64,000 bases of DNA from Prostheceraeus crozeri (Eukaryota > Platyhelminthes > Polycladida > Euryleptidae): contig CAJQUW010012902.1 in NCBI GenBank assembly GCA_907163375.1, forward strand, positions 1-64,000. Reading direction: 5' to 3'. Positions 18,909-28,530 of this stretch are shown here, in pieces. Numbering within the stretch: position 1 is the first letter of the stretch; each line of letters starts with the position of its first letter. The position numbers and the translations under genes are program-made. The notes under the pieces were generated by a model, which was not told the DNA's origin, searched no databases, and saw nothing but the letters and a program-made list of their open reading frames with translations.

Positions 18909-21900
18909 TTATTCCCACGTGTCATCATCATCACTTAAATTACTCTCACAGATGATTGTTTGAAATATTTCAGCTTGAATATCTTCTCCGTTATAAGGTA
19001 ACATAATTTCATTTTCATCAGGTGCTTGACGTTTAAGAATATTTATTTGACCAGAAATTTTTTTTTCTTCAGTATTATTATTTTTATCAGGAATACTAAT
19101 TCCAGTTTCTAAAGATCTTTTCCATGGTTTATTAACTGTAGTCGATAATGTTTTCCCCGAATATAATTTTAGAAAATCTTCTACTTTTACTTTGTCTTGT
19201 GAATATCCTTTGAATGTTTTCTTTTCACTAAGTCTCCCTTGCTCATCTACAGTAATACAGTATTTTACTTTAGGTGCAATAAACATTGCAAAAATAATTC
19301 CACCATTTCCATAATCATTTTTCCCTTGACACAATTCTCCTCCAACATATCCAGCAGCGTCTAATTTATTAAAGAGCTCATTGGAAATATATATTGAATC
19401 AGTATCTGTATAATGAATGTATTTTTCTTTGAAACCATTAATTTCTAAAATAAAGTTATTCATGATTCTTCTAGAGTGAGAAAGAATGAAAGAACCTAAG
19501 TGTGATGGCATGAATGACGTCTTCCCATCTTTCACAATATTAGTTTTGAGAAATTCATCATCTTCCATTTCTACTTTCGCTAAATATTGTTCATCATTTA
19601 ATTTTTCATAATCTTTTACTTCTTGAGTGAAATTTTTTCTCAATGTATTCTCATTCCATAAATGATATTTAGTGGTTATATCTTTTTGCACAGTTTTGCC
19701 ATATAGCGAATTCATCAATAATTTAATTAACTCATCACCTACAGTATTTCCTTCTGTTTTATATCTTTTTCTCAAATTAAAAAGTTTTTCAATATAATTT
19801 CGAAATGGTGAAACTTGATAATTTTTTTCATAAATTATACCATCAGTAATATGTAAGATTTTTCCCCCACATCTAACAATTTCTTGTATGTCTACAGAAG
19901 TTAATACATCATAACATATACCATTTCTAAACCTGATTACTTTTACATGAGAATTATTATTTTGATTTTTAACTTTATCTTTTATAGGAACTGGTTGGAA
20001 AAAACATATCATTCGGATATTGAAACACAACAGAGAATATTCCAGTTTTAGGTCTAAATGTTTGATTATTAAATTTATATACTATTTCCCGCTCTTCTTC
20101 TTGACGAAATTTTCTAGCTGATTCAGCTTTAGGGTATTCTGAATTTTCATCATACATAGCTGATGGATATAAAGATGTTGCATCAAAAGCCATTAGAAAT
20201 TCATTTTTTTGTTCAAGTAGTTGATTTGAAATTTTCTTACAAATTTCAGTTTTATCTCCTAAATCTCGATACTGTTCATTAAATCTATTAAATTATTTCC
20301 AGGGGACAAAGCCCACCAGCGTAGCGACCAAGGGACAAAGGGCCCCCAGCGCCGCGACCAGGTAAATACTGTTTTAATATTGGTAACAAGATGCTACAAA
20401 AGGGCGATATGTATTTTCTTATATTTGCTGAAACTCTTCCACCTTTAACAGATTTTCTAATATAATTTCTAGCCCATAAATCTATATGAGAATGAATATT
20501 TATATTGTCATTTTGTACGCTTTTCATCCAACCGTTAAATGTTAAAGCAGAGGATGTCAAATTAGTAGTTATATCTTCACACAACTAAATCTTGCATAAC
20601 ATTATTATATTTGTAGATACAAAAAGCTAAAGAAAGAATATCGTTAACTAAATATGGTCTCCATTCAATTTCTTTTTCTTTATAATTTTCATGTGTTATG
20701 TCTCCAATTTCATAATTTAATTTGCACACATTCGTAGGAATTTTAAAATTCTCACACCATTTAGAAAGACTTGTTTTTACATGTTGATAACTACATTTCA
20801 TTATAATAGTTTGAAGTGCTAATTTACCTGAAGGTGAATCTTTTTTCATATTGTTTTTAAATCTAAAAGATTTTTGGATGTATCTACTAACACATTCAGT
20901 TGTATAAGGATTTTGTAATGAAGCAGTCAATATTCCTCTTGAAGTTTTAAGAGGCGGTTTAGATAATTTAAAATTAGCTTTTATCGGAAAATAGGAATCA
21001 AAACCTGATGAATTGTGAGCTATTAAAGTTACTCTCGAATAATTAAATTTTCCAAGAGTTTTAAAAAATTGATGGATCGGACATACATCCTCTGGGTTTC
21101 GCCCAATCGAACATTCATCATCCTCAGTTCTCGTAAATATTTTCACACAATTTTGAAGTTTATTAAATTCTAATTCAGTTAAATTATTATACTCATTAAT
21201 CTGTTTTTTAAGTTTTTTAATTTCATCTTCATCTTTTGATCGTTTAATTTTAATCATATCACTTAACAAACGTGTTTCTAATTCTTTCAATCTTTGTTTC
21301 GGTAAACAACATATAAATTTATTAAAATTAATAGCTCCTACAGCATAAGGAATAGGATGAGCTGTTGAACAGTTAGGATCAGGAAAAGTTTCGAGATCCC
21401 AAATATATGTTGAACCATAGTCAATTTTTTTCTTTGTTATGATTTTATATGGACGCGTTGTTAGATTTTCATCAGTAACTGTTTTATATATGGGTTTGAA
21501 ATTATTTTCAATTTCTCTAATAGCTTTTAATTTATGAGATTTATTAATTAAACAATAGTGACCAATTGTTGAACCTGCGTGAAAATAATTGTAATAAACA
21601 TAATTATGAAACGTTTCAATTCCTCTAGGATTTAAATGACGATTGGCAGGACTATAATATTGAACACATTCTCCAAAATATTTATTGAATTGAGAAAATT
21701 TGCAGTTTGACATTACTTCTGTTCTAGATGTGGCTTTCTCTTTATATAAAAACTTATTAAACATTTCTTTCATCATTTCTCCTTGTTCTTCATTAAAACC
21801 TCGTAAAAATTATAACATTTAACAAAACAAAAATCTTCTGAAGGAATATAACAATATTCACCGAAACATTCTTTGATTCTATATTTCATATTAATCCCTG

Positions 21901-22443
21901 CCCCTCTATGCGATCTTTGTACTAACTTCATTCCAAAATCTTCATATTTAATATTACCTGTAAAAATCCATTCGTTAGCATCGGATTTCTCATCCAGATT
22001 CGAAAACCATGTTTCAAATGATTTTTTATTATAGAAGGTTACGTAAAAATTTTGAATTATATTTTCCTGATCTTTAATAACTTTTCCAAGTAAATTAATA
22101 ATTTTACCATTTGCTAAAAGTTTTCGCATATCATTTACTACATTAATAAAAGATACATTTTCATATTTAATTTCATTTGGATTAAATAAATTACATAAAT
22201 CATCACCAAGTTCATCCTTAATTCTATCATCAAAAAGATATCAGTAATAGGAGTTTCTAATATTTCTTTTGTTCCACTTTTCTGTTTTTTAGTATTACGT
22301 CTAATACTACGCCTAGTACGTTTCTGTTTTTTAATACGTTTACTACGTTTACTATGTTTAATTTGCGCATCAAACTCAGCAGTTTGTTTCTTGATTAATT
22401 CATCAATCCTAGAGGTTTGTCCGAGAGACATTTCACGATTCAT
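18909..22443 (-). pseudogene. polB: Protein-primed family B DNA polymerase, frame broken in several places
   Basis: Read on minus from ATG at 22443. The order is: a Lys/Arg-rich N-terminus (residues about 30-57); an N-terminal domain at 22129-21773; the exonuclease in the 21776-20577 frame with ExoI YIWDLETFP, ExoII AHNSSGFDSYFP and ExoIII YLVNDILSL; polymerase motif A DATSLYPSAM (about 20190); motif B KLLMNSLYGKT; motif C HYTDTDSIYI; and a C-terminal KKTFKGYSQDK block. It would copy the linear element from terminal-protein-primed ends. Frame breaks lie near 22237 (T run), at 21776 (ATGA overlap), at about 20580 (GT repeat) and at about 20010 (T6 run), plus a 64-bp GC-rich insertion at 20299-20362. 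The homopolymer context allows sequencing error, but the insertion is real sequence of another type. Confidence 0.88.
20299..20362. repeat. 64-bp GC-rich hairpin repeat inserted in polB
   Basis: Two imperfect direct repeats of (A/G)GGGACAAAG...CCAGCG..GCGACCA, each able to fold on GGTCGC/GCGACC-like parts. At about 70% GC it stands out from the surrounding AT-rich gene. Its length is not a multiple of three and the reading frame changes across it. Confidence 0.75.
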
Positions 22444-22468
22444 ATTTTTTAAAAGAAAAAATGAATTT

Positions 22469-22798
22469 TTACATAGAACCTCGGTTCCGTTTTTGCATAT
22501 ACACAGGAATATGTAATTGATGTAATGTTTCTAATTCATGTGCTGTTAAATGTTCTTTCTTAACCAACCACCATAAATTATTATACGCCAAAAATACTCG
22601 GAAACTTCTTAAACAAAGTGGAAAGTCCTTTGTTTTAACACACGGTTGAATACCATGTTTTGTTTTATAATCTGTAACGAGCGCAACGTAGTTATGATGA
22701 TAATAAAATCTAACTTCTTTCTTCGAATTTACAGGATTTGTAGGATGACGATAATCTTTTAAAACTGGTACATGTTCTACCTTGTAAACATCCACCAT
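22469..22798 (-). CDS. Small unknown protein upstream of polB
   Basis: 109 codons from ATG at 22798 (MVDVYKVEHVPV); an open frame continues 8 codons upstream, but this ATG directly follows the AT-rich leader. The protein is basic and aromatic-rich (VRFYYHHNYVALVTDY; RVFLAYNNLWWLVKKEH). No signal peptide, membrane segment or known motif is visible. It lies between the packaging ATPase and the polymerase, all in the same direction. A GAACCGAGGTTC hairpin overlaps its last codons. I do not recognise the family. Confidence 0.6.
   Translation of the reverse strand: MVDVYKVEHVPVLKDYRHPTNPVNSKKEVRFYYHHNYVALVTDYKTKHGIQPCVKTKDFPLCLRSFRVFLAYNNLWWLVKKEHLTAHELETLHQLHIPVYMQKRNRGSM
22481..22492 (-). terminator. 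Hairpin at the 3' end of the small unknown gene
   Basis: GAACC-TC-GGTTC on the + strand, about ten bases before the stop on minus. Same stem wording as the hairpins in the right inverted repeat. Confidence 0.5.
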
Positions 22799-22848
22799 AT
22801 TTTTTTTTATTTTTATTAACAAAAAATTTATAAGAAAAAATCATTCGA

Positions 22849-23616
22849 TCACTCCGCGAAAATATTTTCTATAACTCTATCATGAATTTTTTTATCAATA
22901 TTAATTGTAATGAAGCCATAATCTTTTGACCAAGCATTATTACACGATTGTTTAAATTCATCTTTATTTCTTACACATAAATCTCTTAACAAATCACTTA
23001 AGTTTCTTGCATTTATTTCAAATAGTATAAATATATTTGCATTCTTTCTAATAACACTTCCGTCTAATGAATACATACTTTGTGTTAAATAAAATACACT
23101 ACAGTTATTATGTCTACCTCTTGTGAAATAATTTCTCTGAACTGACTGATTTCTATCATTAACACAATCATCAAAAATTACACAATGTTTCATTGTTTTA
23201 TCTAGTTTACTAGGATCTTGCATATTACCACTATCATCTATTAATTGTATCTTTATGTGGTTATTTTTATTAGATTCTACTAACTGATTATTTTTTGCTG
23301 CTTCTTCACACCACGAACTTATTTCTTCATCATCTTCAGATTTTTCATATTCTTTGAATAATGAAGCAATTGCTGTTTTTTTAAGATTATTTTCAAATCC
23401 ATATTTTAAAAATTGATAGACGGGTTGTTCTGCCGTTGTTGTATAAATTATAAGATTGTTATAATCCAAAAAATTTGGAGTCGTTAAAATTTTAAATAAT
23501 AGATATGTTTTTCCACATCCTGATCTTCCACAAATAACTGACAAAACTTTATTAGATAAATTTGGATGATGATTAAATTTAAGTTTCTTTTTATTTAATG
23601 GGGGTACTTCACTCAT
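22849..23616 (-). CDS. FtsK/HerA-type packaging ATPase
   Basis: 255 codons from ATG at 23616. Walker A is CGRSGCGKTYLL (Gly30-Thr37) and Walker B is HCVIFDDC (Asp149-Asp150), followed by RNYFTRGRHNNCSVFYLTQS, the arginine and sensor region typical of A32-like genome-packaging ATPases of Polintons and related viruses. It pumps the genome into the preformed capsid. Length fits the family. It sits in a - strand run with penton upstream and polB downstream. No lesions. Confidence 0.92.
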   Translation of the reverse strand: MSEVPPLNKKKLKFNHHPNLSNKVLSVICGRSGCGKTYLLFKILTTPNFLDYNNLIIYTTTAEQPVYQFLKYGFENNLKKTAIASLFKEYEKSEDDEEISSWCEEAAKNNQLVESNKNNHIKIQLIDDSGNMQDPSKLDKTMKHCVIFDDCVNDRNQSVQRNYFTRGRHNNCSVFYLTQSMYSLDGSVIRKNANIFILFEINARNLSDLLRDLCVRNKDEFKQSCNNAWSKDYGFITINIDKKIHDRVIENIFAE

Positions 23617-23680
23617 TTTTTAACAAAAAAATTTATTTTTATTTTATTTTTATTTTTAAAGAAGAAGAAGAAAATTTAAC

Positions 23681-23704
23681 TTCTCTAGCTTCGCGTAGGA
23701 GTCT
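23681..23704 (-). terminator. Imperfect hairpin after the penton gene
   Basis: ACTTCTCTAGCTTCGCGTAG followed by GAGT can fold imperfectly. It overlaps the penton stop at 23703. Confidence 0.4.
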
Positions 23705-24491
23705 ATACCTCTCGAACCAAAAGATCTATCATAATCTCTTCACCTCCAAAATTTATTTCCTTTCCTTTCTCATCAGTGATTCTAATGTTAATGTTGTTAA
23801 TAGTTTTTCTTGTAATAGGGAAATATATTAATGTTTGTGGAAATACATTTAATCTATAACCAATGGGTACAGTAAAAGCTGGAAAACTGAATATTAAATT
23901 TGACAATTTACCATTTATATATCCACCTTCAATAATGTCACAATGTACAACAATTGAATTTATTTCAGTTATTTTTGGAATCTTCTCGCCTAAATGATAA
24001 CCTTGACTATAGGTTTGTTTATTAAATCCTAATAGCTTTGACAATGATCTATCATGATTAAAATCAACTTGATGATTTTCGTCTAAAGTAAGAGAAAATT
24101 TATTAACTGCCGGTTCAACTGCAAAATGTAATTGTTTCTTATCTTTAAATGATATACCTAAATGTCTCTTAATTTCATTTGATATTGTTTCAACTTCGTA
24201 AGAACCAGGAAGAAAAGTTAGTATTTTCCATGTTTTGCCTTTATCAGTAGAATATCTAAATTGATCATTCACATCTTTGATAACGTTTTGAATAGTGTTA
24301 AATGTAGAGAAACTAGTCAATGCAATTTGATAATTTTTATTTTGTTCCAAATGTAGAATGGGTTCTAAATTACAAGTGTGTGATGAAGTAGTTGTTATAA
24401 TTTTTAACGTCGTACTAAATTTTGATGAACCCAAAATCTCTGTCAAATTTTCTAAATGATTATTAATTTTGTCTAAATCTGCTGAACACAT
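23703..24491 (-). CDS. Penton (minor capsid) protein, single jelly-roll
   Basis: 262 codons from ATG at 24491. After a helical N-terminus, residues about 30-262 are beta-rich. The closing block NINIRITDEKGKEINFGGEE followed by IMIDLLV is the conserved C-terminus of Polinton penton proteins. It would occupy the fivefold vertices and anchor the fibre. Length fits the family. The ATPase gene follows about 90 bases downstream, and the two share direction. No lesions. Confidence 0.85.
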   Translation of the reverse strand: MCSADLDKINNHLENLTEILGSSKFSTTLKIITTTSSHTCNLEPILHLEQNKNYQIALTSFSTFNTIQNVIKDVNDQFRYSTDKGKTWKILTFLPGSYEVETISNEIKRHLGISFKDKKQLHFAVEPAVNKFSLTLDENHQVDFNHDRSLSKLLGFNKQTYSQGYHLGEKIPKITEINSIVVHCDIIEGGYINGKLSNLIFSFPAFTVPIGYRLNVFPQTLIYFPITRKTINNINIRITDEKGKEINFGGEEIMIDLLVREV

Positions 24492-24575
24492 TTTTTAGTT
24501 AAAATTTTAAATAAATACTTTTTTATGAAACATTTTTTTTATAAAAAATTAAAAACAACAACATATTTCAGCTAC

Positions 24576-24607
24576 GGGCGAAGCCCTGGAGGACATCAGA
24601 GATGTCC
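24576..24607 (-). terminator. Hairpins at the stop of the 24596 gene
   Basis: GGACATC-AGA-GATGTCC (24591-24607) contains the stop (TGA on minus) in its loop, and GGGC-GAA-GCCC (24576-24586) follows. Confidence 0.65.
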
Positions 24608-25066
24608 GGTTAGACTTTTATAATCCTCTTCATTTAGAATCTTCTTTTCTAACAGTCTTTTCAATATAGCATGAATTTCATTGAAACTAGAATTATGTCC
24701 TTCTTTTATTGCAGATATTAAAATATTTAATCTATTTAGTAATTCTTGTGGATCATCTGGTAAAAATACAGTTGTTTCAGTTTTCTGTTTTTCAGATAAA
24801 CCTTTCCCTACTTTAACTCCCGTTGATAATAAATTTTCTAATTGTTTATAACGTCTAAGAGATTTTACTGCACCAACTCTGTCTAACATAGCTTTATATT
24901 TTATGAGATCTTCTACAGCATAATTATTTAAATCTGCTCCTCTTAAAAGATTAACAAAATTTCTATCTAAATTAAAAGGAGATTTATCTGGTGAAAAATT
25001 AAACCTCGAAAAGGTTGTGGAAATATTTCTTTTGTCCGAGATAAAATCTAGGTATTGTTTTTCCAT
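24596..25066 (-). CDS. Small helical virion-region protein, unknown
   Basis: 156 codons from ATG at 25066. The protein is mostly predicted helix (LLRGADLNNYAVEDLIKYK; a C-terminal LLEKKILNEEDYKSLTGHL). No known motif. Its start overlaps the end of the 25415 gene by 68 bases in another frame. This is either a genuine overlap or the second half of one gene split by a frameshift. The stop sits in the loop of a hairpin. It lies in the virion block next to penton. Confidence 0.6.
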   Translation of the reverse strand: MEKQYLDFISDKRNISTTFSRFNFSPDKSPFNLDRNFVNLLRGADLNNYAVEDLIKYKAMLDRVGAVKSLRRYKQLENLLSTGVKVGKGLSEKQKTETTVFLPDDPQELLNRLNILISAIKEGHNSSFNEIHAILKRLLEKKILNEEDYKSLTGHL

Positions 25067-25415
25067 CTATAAATGAAATAGAATGTTCAAATTGCATAGA
25101 TTTTGGTAATTTCTTATTAATGTTTGATTCTAGTAATCCATAGTCATCTAATATAGTTTTGTGCTCTGGATCTGTTATATCAATTTGTTTATCATTATTT
25201 GTACTTTCTTTTTCAAGAGTTTTAAATGGTTTCATAGTTTTTTCAAAATCAGTTTTTACTTGTTCGGTTTGCTGCATTTTTTCAAACATATCAGATTGAA
25301 TACCAGCTTTTATCATTCTATGTTGAAGATGATTTTCTTTCATAATATTTCTTTGTTTTATTAACTCTTCTAATTGTTTTATTCTTTTAAAATTATCAGC
25401 TCTAATTTTATCCAT
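24999..25415 (-). CDS. Small coiled-coil protein, unknown
   Basis: 138 codons from ATG at 25415 (MDKIRADNFKRIKQLEELIK); an open frame continues 22 codons upstream, but the ATG after the AT-rich leader is preferred. The N-terminal half is coiled coil and the C-terminal half (ITDPEHKTILDDYGLLE; IDGKTIPRFYLGQ) looks globular. Overlaps the next gene by 68 bases. No family recognised. Confidence 0.55.
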   Translation of the reverse strand: MDKIRADNFKRIKQLEELIKQRNIMKENHLQHRMIKAGIQSDMFEKMQQTEQVKTDFEKTMKPFKTLEKESTNNDKQIDITDPEHKTILDDYGLLESNINKKLPKSMQFEHSISFIDGKTIPRFYLGQKKYFHNLFEV

Positions 25416-25536
25416 TTTTAAAATATAATATTTGAATTTTGTGGTAACATTGGAATACAACAAAAACATTTTACTGAACAAATTATTTTTTTATTGCTTT
25501 GTTGTTTGACATCTTTTCGTTTAAAGTTTTCTCGTT

Positions 25537-26279
25537 TTAAGTTTTGTTTAATAAAGTTTTGTTCAATAAAGTTTTGCTTAAATTTTCGCTTAAAGTTTTT
25601 AGCTCTTCTAAAAAAAATTTGTCATTTTCTTCATTAGAAATTTTAGCATCACTAGAAATTTTGCCATCCTTTTTATTTTTATCATCAACTTTTTCTGTCT
25701 GTGATTGAAATGATATTTGATTTACTTCATTAGCTATTTGATCAAATTTTTCAATCTCATCTAACGTAATAACATTATCATCACATACTCTTTGAAAGTA
25801 GTAATGTAGTTTATCATAGACTTCTTTAATATGTAAATGCTTAGTTTTTAATGATTTTCGTTTCTTAGTTATTAAAGATTTATCTAACATTGTAACAAGT
25901 GAAGTTGCAAAAACACCCGTACCTGTTAAAGCTGTAGCAACTACTGGAATTACTAAAACACCTGAAGATATAACAATTGTTAAAGCACCTAAACTTATTG
26001 TTAAGAATATGCCAATTCCTTGTGTTACATTCTTAACTTTAGTCCATCTCTTTCTTAATTTTTATAATGCTCTAATCTTAATAATAATTGAGATTCCTTA
26101 TCTTTCATATAACGTACTCTATCTTTGTGTTTTTCTTTATTCATTTTTTCAATGTTAATCTTTTCAATGTCCATTAAAGTAGAACTACGTTCATATGATA
26201 ACGAAGGATATATTCTTGCGGTTTCTTCCACTTTTGTTTCATCCATTTCTGAAGTTCCTTCCACTTTTGTTTCTTCCAT
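25537..26279 (-). pseudogene. Two-segment membrane protein next to the right TIR, frameshifted
   Basis: Read from ATG at 26279. About 74 charged codons (MEETKVEG...RLEHYK) are followed by a frame change in an A run near 26060. The next frame has a long hydrophobic region (GIGIFLTISLGALTIVISSG and VLVIPVVATALTG, at about 26020-25900), giving two likely membrane segments. It runs without a stop into a charged C-terminal half (25890-25537) ending in a KTLLNKTLLNKT repeat. Polintons commonly carry such membrane proteins near one end, with role unknown. The first 34 codons lie inside the right inverted repeat, and a degenerate copy sits in the left one. Confidence 0.6.
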
Positions 26280-26472
26280 TTTTAAAGAAATATTTTTAAC
26301 GAGCGAAGCCCTGAACCTTCGGTTCGCAAGTCACATGATATATTTTAAAAACCTGAAAAATGGATAAAATTCATGAATTTGAAATTCTCAACTTTTATGA
26401 TTTTCAGTGTCCGGTTTTACATGACCTGGAACGGTCATGATTTAAGCAATGAAAAATGTCATCATCACAAAT

Positions 26473-26694
26473 TTGAGATTCTCAACTTTTATGATTTTTT
26501 CGGTGTCCTGGAACGGTCATGATTTTAAGGGTGAAAATCGAACCGAAGGTTCTAGGGCTTCGCCCGATTGTAATTCTCAAATTTTGAGATTCTTAACTTT
26601 TATGATTTTTTCGGTGTCCTGGAACGGTCATGATTTTGGGGGTGAAAATCGAACCGAAGGTTCTAGGGGTTCGCCCGATTAAATTTGAGATTTT
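26473..26694. repeat. 111-bp tandem repeat in the right TIR
   Basis: TTGAGATTCTCAACTTTTAT begins one copy at 26473 and the next at 26584; a third, divergent copy lies at 26370-26470. Each copy holds CGGTGTCCTGGAACGGTCAT and a GAACCGAAGGTTC hairpin. The left TIR has only one such unit. Confidence 0.8.
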
Positions 26695-26819
26695 GAAAAA
26701 TTTGAAAATTGGGTATTTTTAAAAACGCTTAAATTTTCGCCCTTCGGCCTTCGGCCACGTGAAATTTGAAGTCTACCTAAATTTTTGAAATTTTGATTTT
26801 TTGAAAAAAACCCGCAAAA

Positions 26820-26883
26820 GTGTGACATCCGGCGCAAGCGAAGCGAAGCAAAGCGAAGCGAAGCGTCGCGCCGGATGTCACAC
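26820..26883. other. Terminal hairpin in right inverted repeat
   Basis: Same 16-bp stem and pentamer loop as at 11175-11238, in inverted position. It ends 11 bases before the tip of the element. Confidence 0.85.
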
Positions 26884-26894
26884 TATAAACTACT

Positions 26895-26900
26895 GTGAAC
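26895..26900. repeat. Polinton target-site duplication, right copy
   Basis: gtgaac immediately after the terminal ACTACT, identical to 11158-11163. Confidence 0.95.
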
Positions 26901-27532
26901 TATGTATTTTAAGGAGCCAAGTTTGAATTTGAATATTTGAATTTCAAAAAAATGATAAGGGCGCTTTGTACACTTCGCGCACAAAAATGCCCTTATTTTT
27001 ACTTTGACCCATTGCGCACCCGTGGGACTTAAAAGTTCCACTTTTTAAATAACAAAATGATTATATTTTTTTAATTTTAGGATCAATTTGATGAAATATC
27101 ATTCAAACGTGATTTTCAAAGTGATTGTTACTGCCGCTGTTGTGCTTCAGGACGTCATCAATTTAAGCATGACCGCCTAAAATATCGGCAAAAGTAGCAA
27201 AAATCACGTTTAATAATGGACATATCAAATATATGTTATGTGTTCCTTTTCAGATTTTGTGCCAGTATAACGTATTCATAAAAATTTATTTTTAAAAAAT
27301 CATTGGGTGATTTGGTGAAATTGAATTAAAACATGCGAGACTTAAATGTTCCAAAAAATTTCCGGAGGTTCCAGCGACTAATTGCGTTTGGAGAAGTCGT
27401 AATGGGAAGTATGAATACTTTAATAATAGTTATTCAACATAACATCTGTACACGTTAAACGTAAATAAATATTCTCACTTCATTCCTAGCTAGACGCTGT
27501 TTGCATCCCAGATATTTTCAGTGATATAATGT
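26901..27532. other. No gene seen
   Basis: AT-rich flank of the Polinton. A small palindrome, AATGATAAGGGCGC to TGCCCTTATT, lies at about 26950-26998. No coding signal. Confidence 0.5.
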
Positions 27533-28530
27533 TTAACCTTCCCCCGACGAATCGGGGTAAAAAAATACCCCAGAGGTATTTGATAATCGATATTTATGAT
27601 TTGTACTTATTTTTCATTGGCAATATTTTACATGTTTAAAGTACCAAACACACTTGTAAAAAATAAATGATTTGCCTGATGATCAACGTAATGTATATAA
27701 ATGAAAAAATGGCCTTAACGTCACTGGGGTATTTTATTATCCCCCACTTCGTCGGCTACGTCGGTGTTTTTTTCTTATTAAAATGGTCTTAGTTTTGTAA
27801 TTATTTTGTCTTTAGATCATATGTTCTTCTGAATTAATGATTTCTTTAGTATTCTAGTATACTCCTACAATTAATTTAGCAACGTAAAGCATGCAAATGC
27901 ATGGAGTGACGAGTAAGAAATGAAAAAAACGACGCTTTTATTTGTTCTCATGCGCTTCTCTCTCTATATACAGAGTGTTCAAAAAGTGACTGTGCACCTA
28001 TTAATCTTAATATAAAATCAAAACAAATGATTCCAAATCAAGTAATTTGTGTATTAATGATAACCAAGTAACAAAAAGATGTGGGAGCAGTCAAAGAAAT
28101 TGCTGAAAATGACCTCCGTTTTCTCGAATACACAATTCAATCCGTTTTTTCATGTTGTTGAACACTGAAGCCAATTCTTCCTGAGTTATGACCTGAATGA
28201 TTTCACTGATGTGCTGTTGAATTTCTTCTAAGTTGCGTGGCTTCCTTTTGAACACTTTTTCTTTAACGGTTCCCCATAGGTAGAAATCTAAGGGGTACTT
28301 GTTACAGTGTTACTTGTTCTCTATGCAGTTCTGATGTGCAGCTCTGATGTGCAGTTCCCGGTTCAATTTTTTTTACTGAGTTTTGTTATTAAAAGAACTT
28401 GATCCTATAAATGTGTTTTCTTTTTAAAAACATATTTCTACGAAATTAAATAGAGAAATTCGAATGGGGTAAAAAATACCCCGCTTCGTCGGTGATGTCG
28501 CAAAAAATGTCTTCGTCGGGGGAAGGTTAA
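27533..28530. mobile_element. piggyBac-like non-autonomous element with TTAA duplications
   Basis: TTAA at 27533-27536 and 28527-28530 flank a 990-bp body with inverted ends CCTTCCCCCGACGAA and TTCGTCGGGGGAAGG. Inner repeats GGGGTAAAAAATACCCC lie near both ends. TTAA specificity and CC-starting ends are the piggyBac pattern. It has no transposase of its own and hosts a mariner-type remnant. Confidence 0.8.
27970..28295 (-). pseudogene. Mariner/IS630-type transposase C-terminal remnant
   Basis: The minus strand reads LDFYLWGTVKEKVF...PRNLEEIQQHI...ELCIRENGGHF, the C-terminal DDE region (DFFLWG...) of a Tc1/mariner-superfamily transposase. An end repeat, GTGCACAGTCACTTTTTGAA, follows at about 27972-28000 next to TA. 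The N-terminal part is missing. It is nested in the piggyBac-like element. Confidence 0.75.

Larger units (their letters stand above)
11164..26894. mobile_element. Complete Polinton/Maverick (adintovirus-like) element, 15,731 bp
   Basis: The borders are exact: terminal AG...CT, inverted repeats and a 6-bp duplication. The cargo has the defining Polinton set: retroviral-type integrase, protein-primed family B polymerase, adenain-like cysteine protease, FtsK/HerA-type packaging ATPase, double-jelly-roll major capsid and single-jelly-roll penton. It also has pX-like and pVI-like proteins, as described for adintoviruses. Genes are packed tightly at low GC content, while hairpins at gene ends are GC-rich. 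Two genes run on + (protease and the 17407 gene) and all others on -. Integrase, MCP, ATPase, penton and protease frames are open. The polymerase, fibre and membrane-protein frames are broken, so this copy is a recently decayed provirus or contains assembly errors. Confidence 0.96.
26178..26894 (-). repeat. Right terminal inverted repeat, expanded (about 717 bp)
   Basis: Matches the left repeat over its whole length but is about 290 bp longer. The excess is tandem copies of a ~111-bp unit (26473-26694) and hairpin insertions GAACCTTCGGTTC (26313-26325), GAACCGAAGGTTC (26540-26552, 26651-26663) and GGGCTTCGCCC (26555-26565). It carries the first codons of the membrane-protein gene. Confidence 0.9.

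Noticed and set aside
26299..26894. CRISPR-like repeat array in the right TIR
   Set aside because: The repeats are ~111-bp direct tandem copies with no unique spacers and no cas genes; this is TIR expansion in a eukaryotic element.
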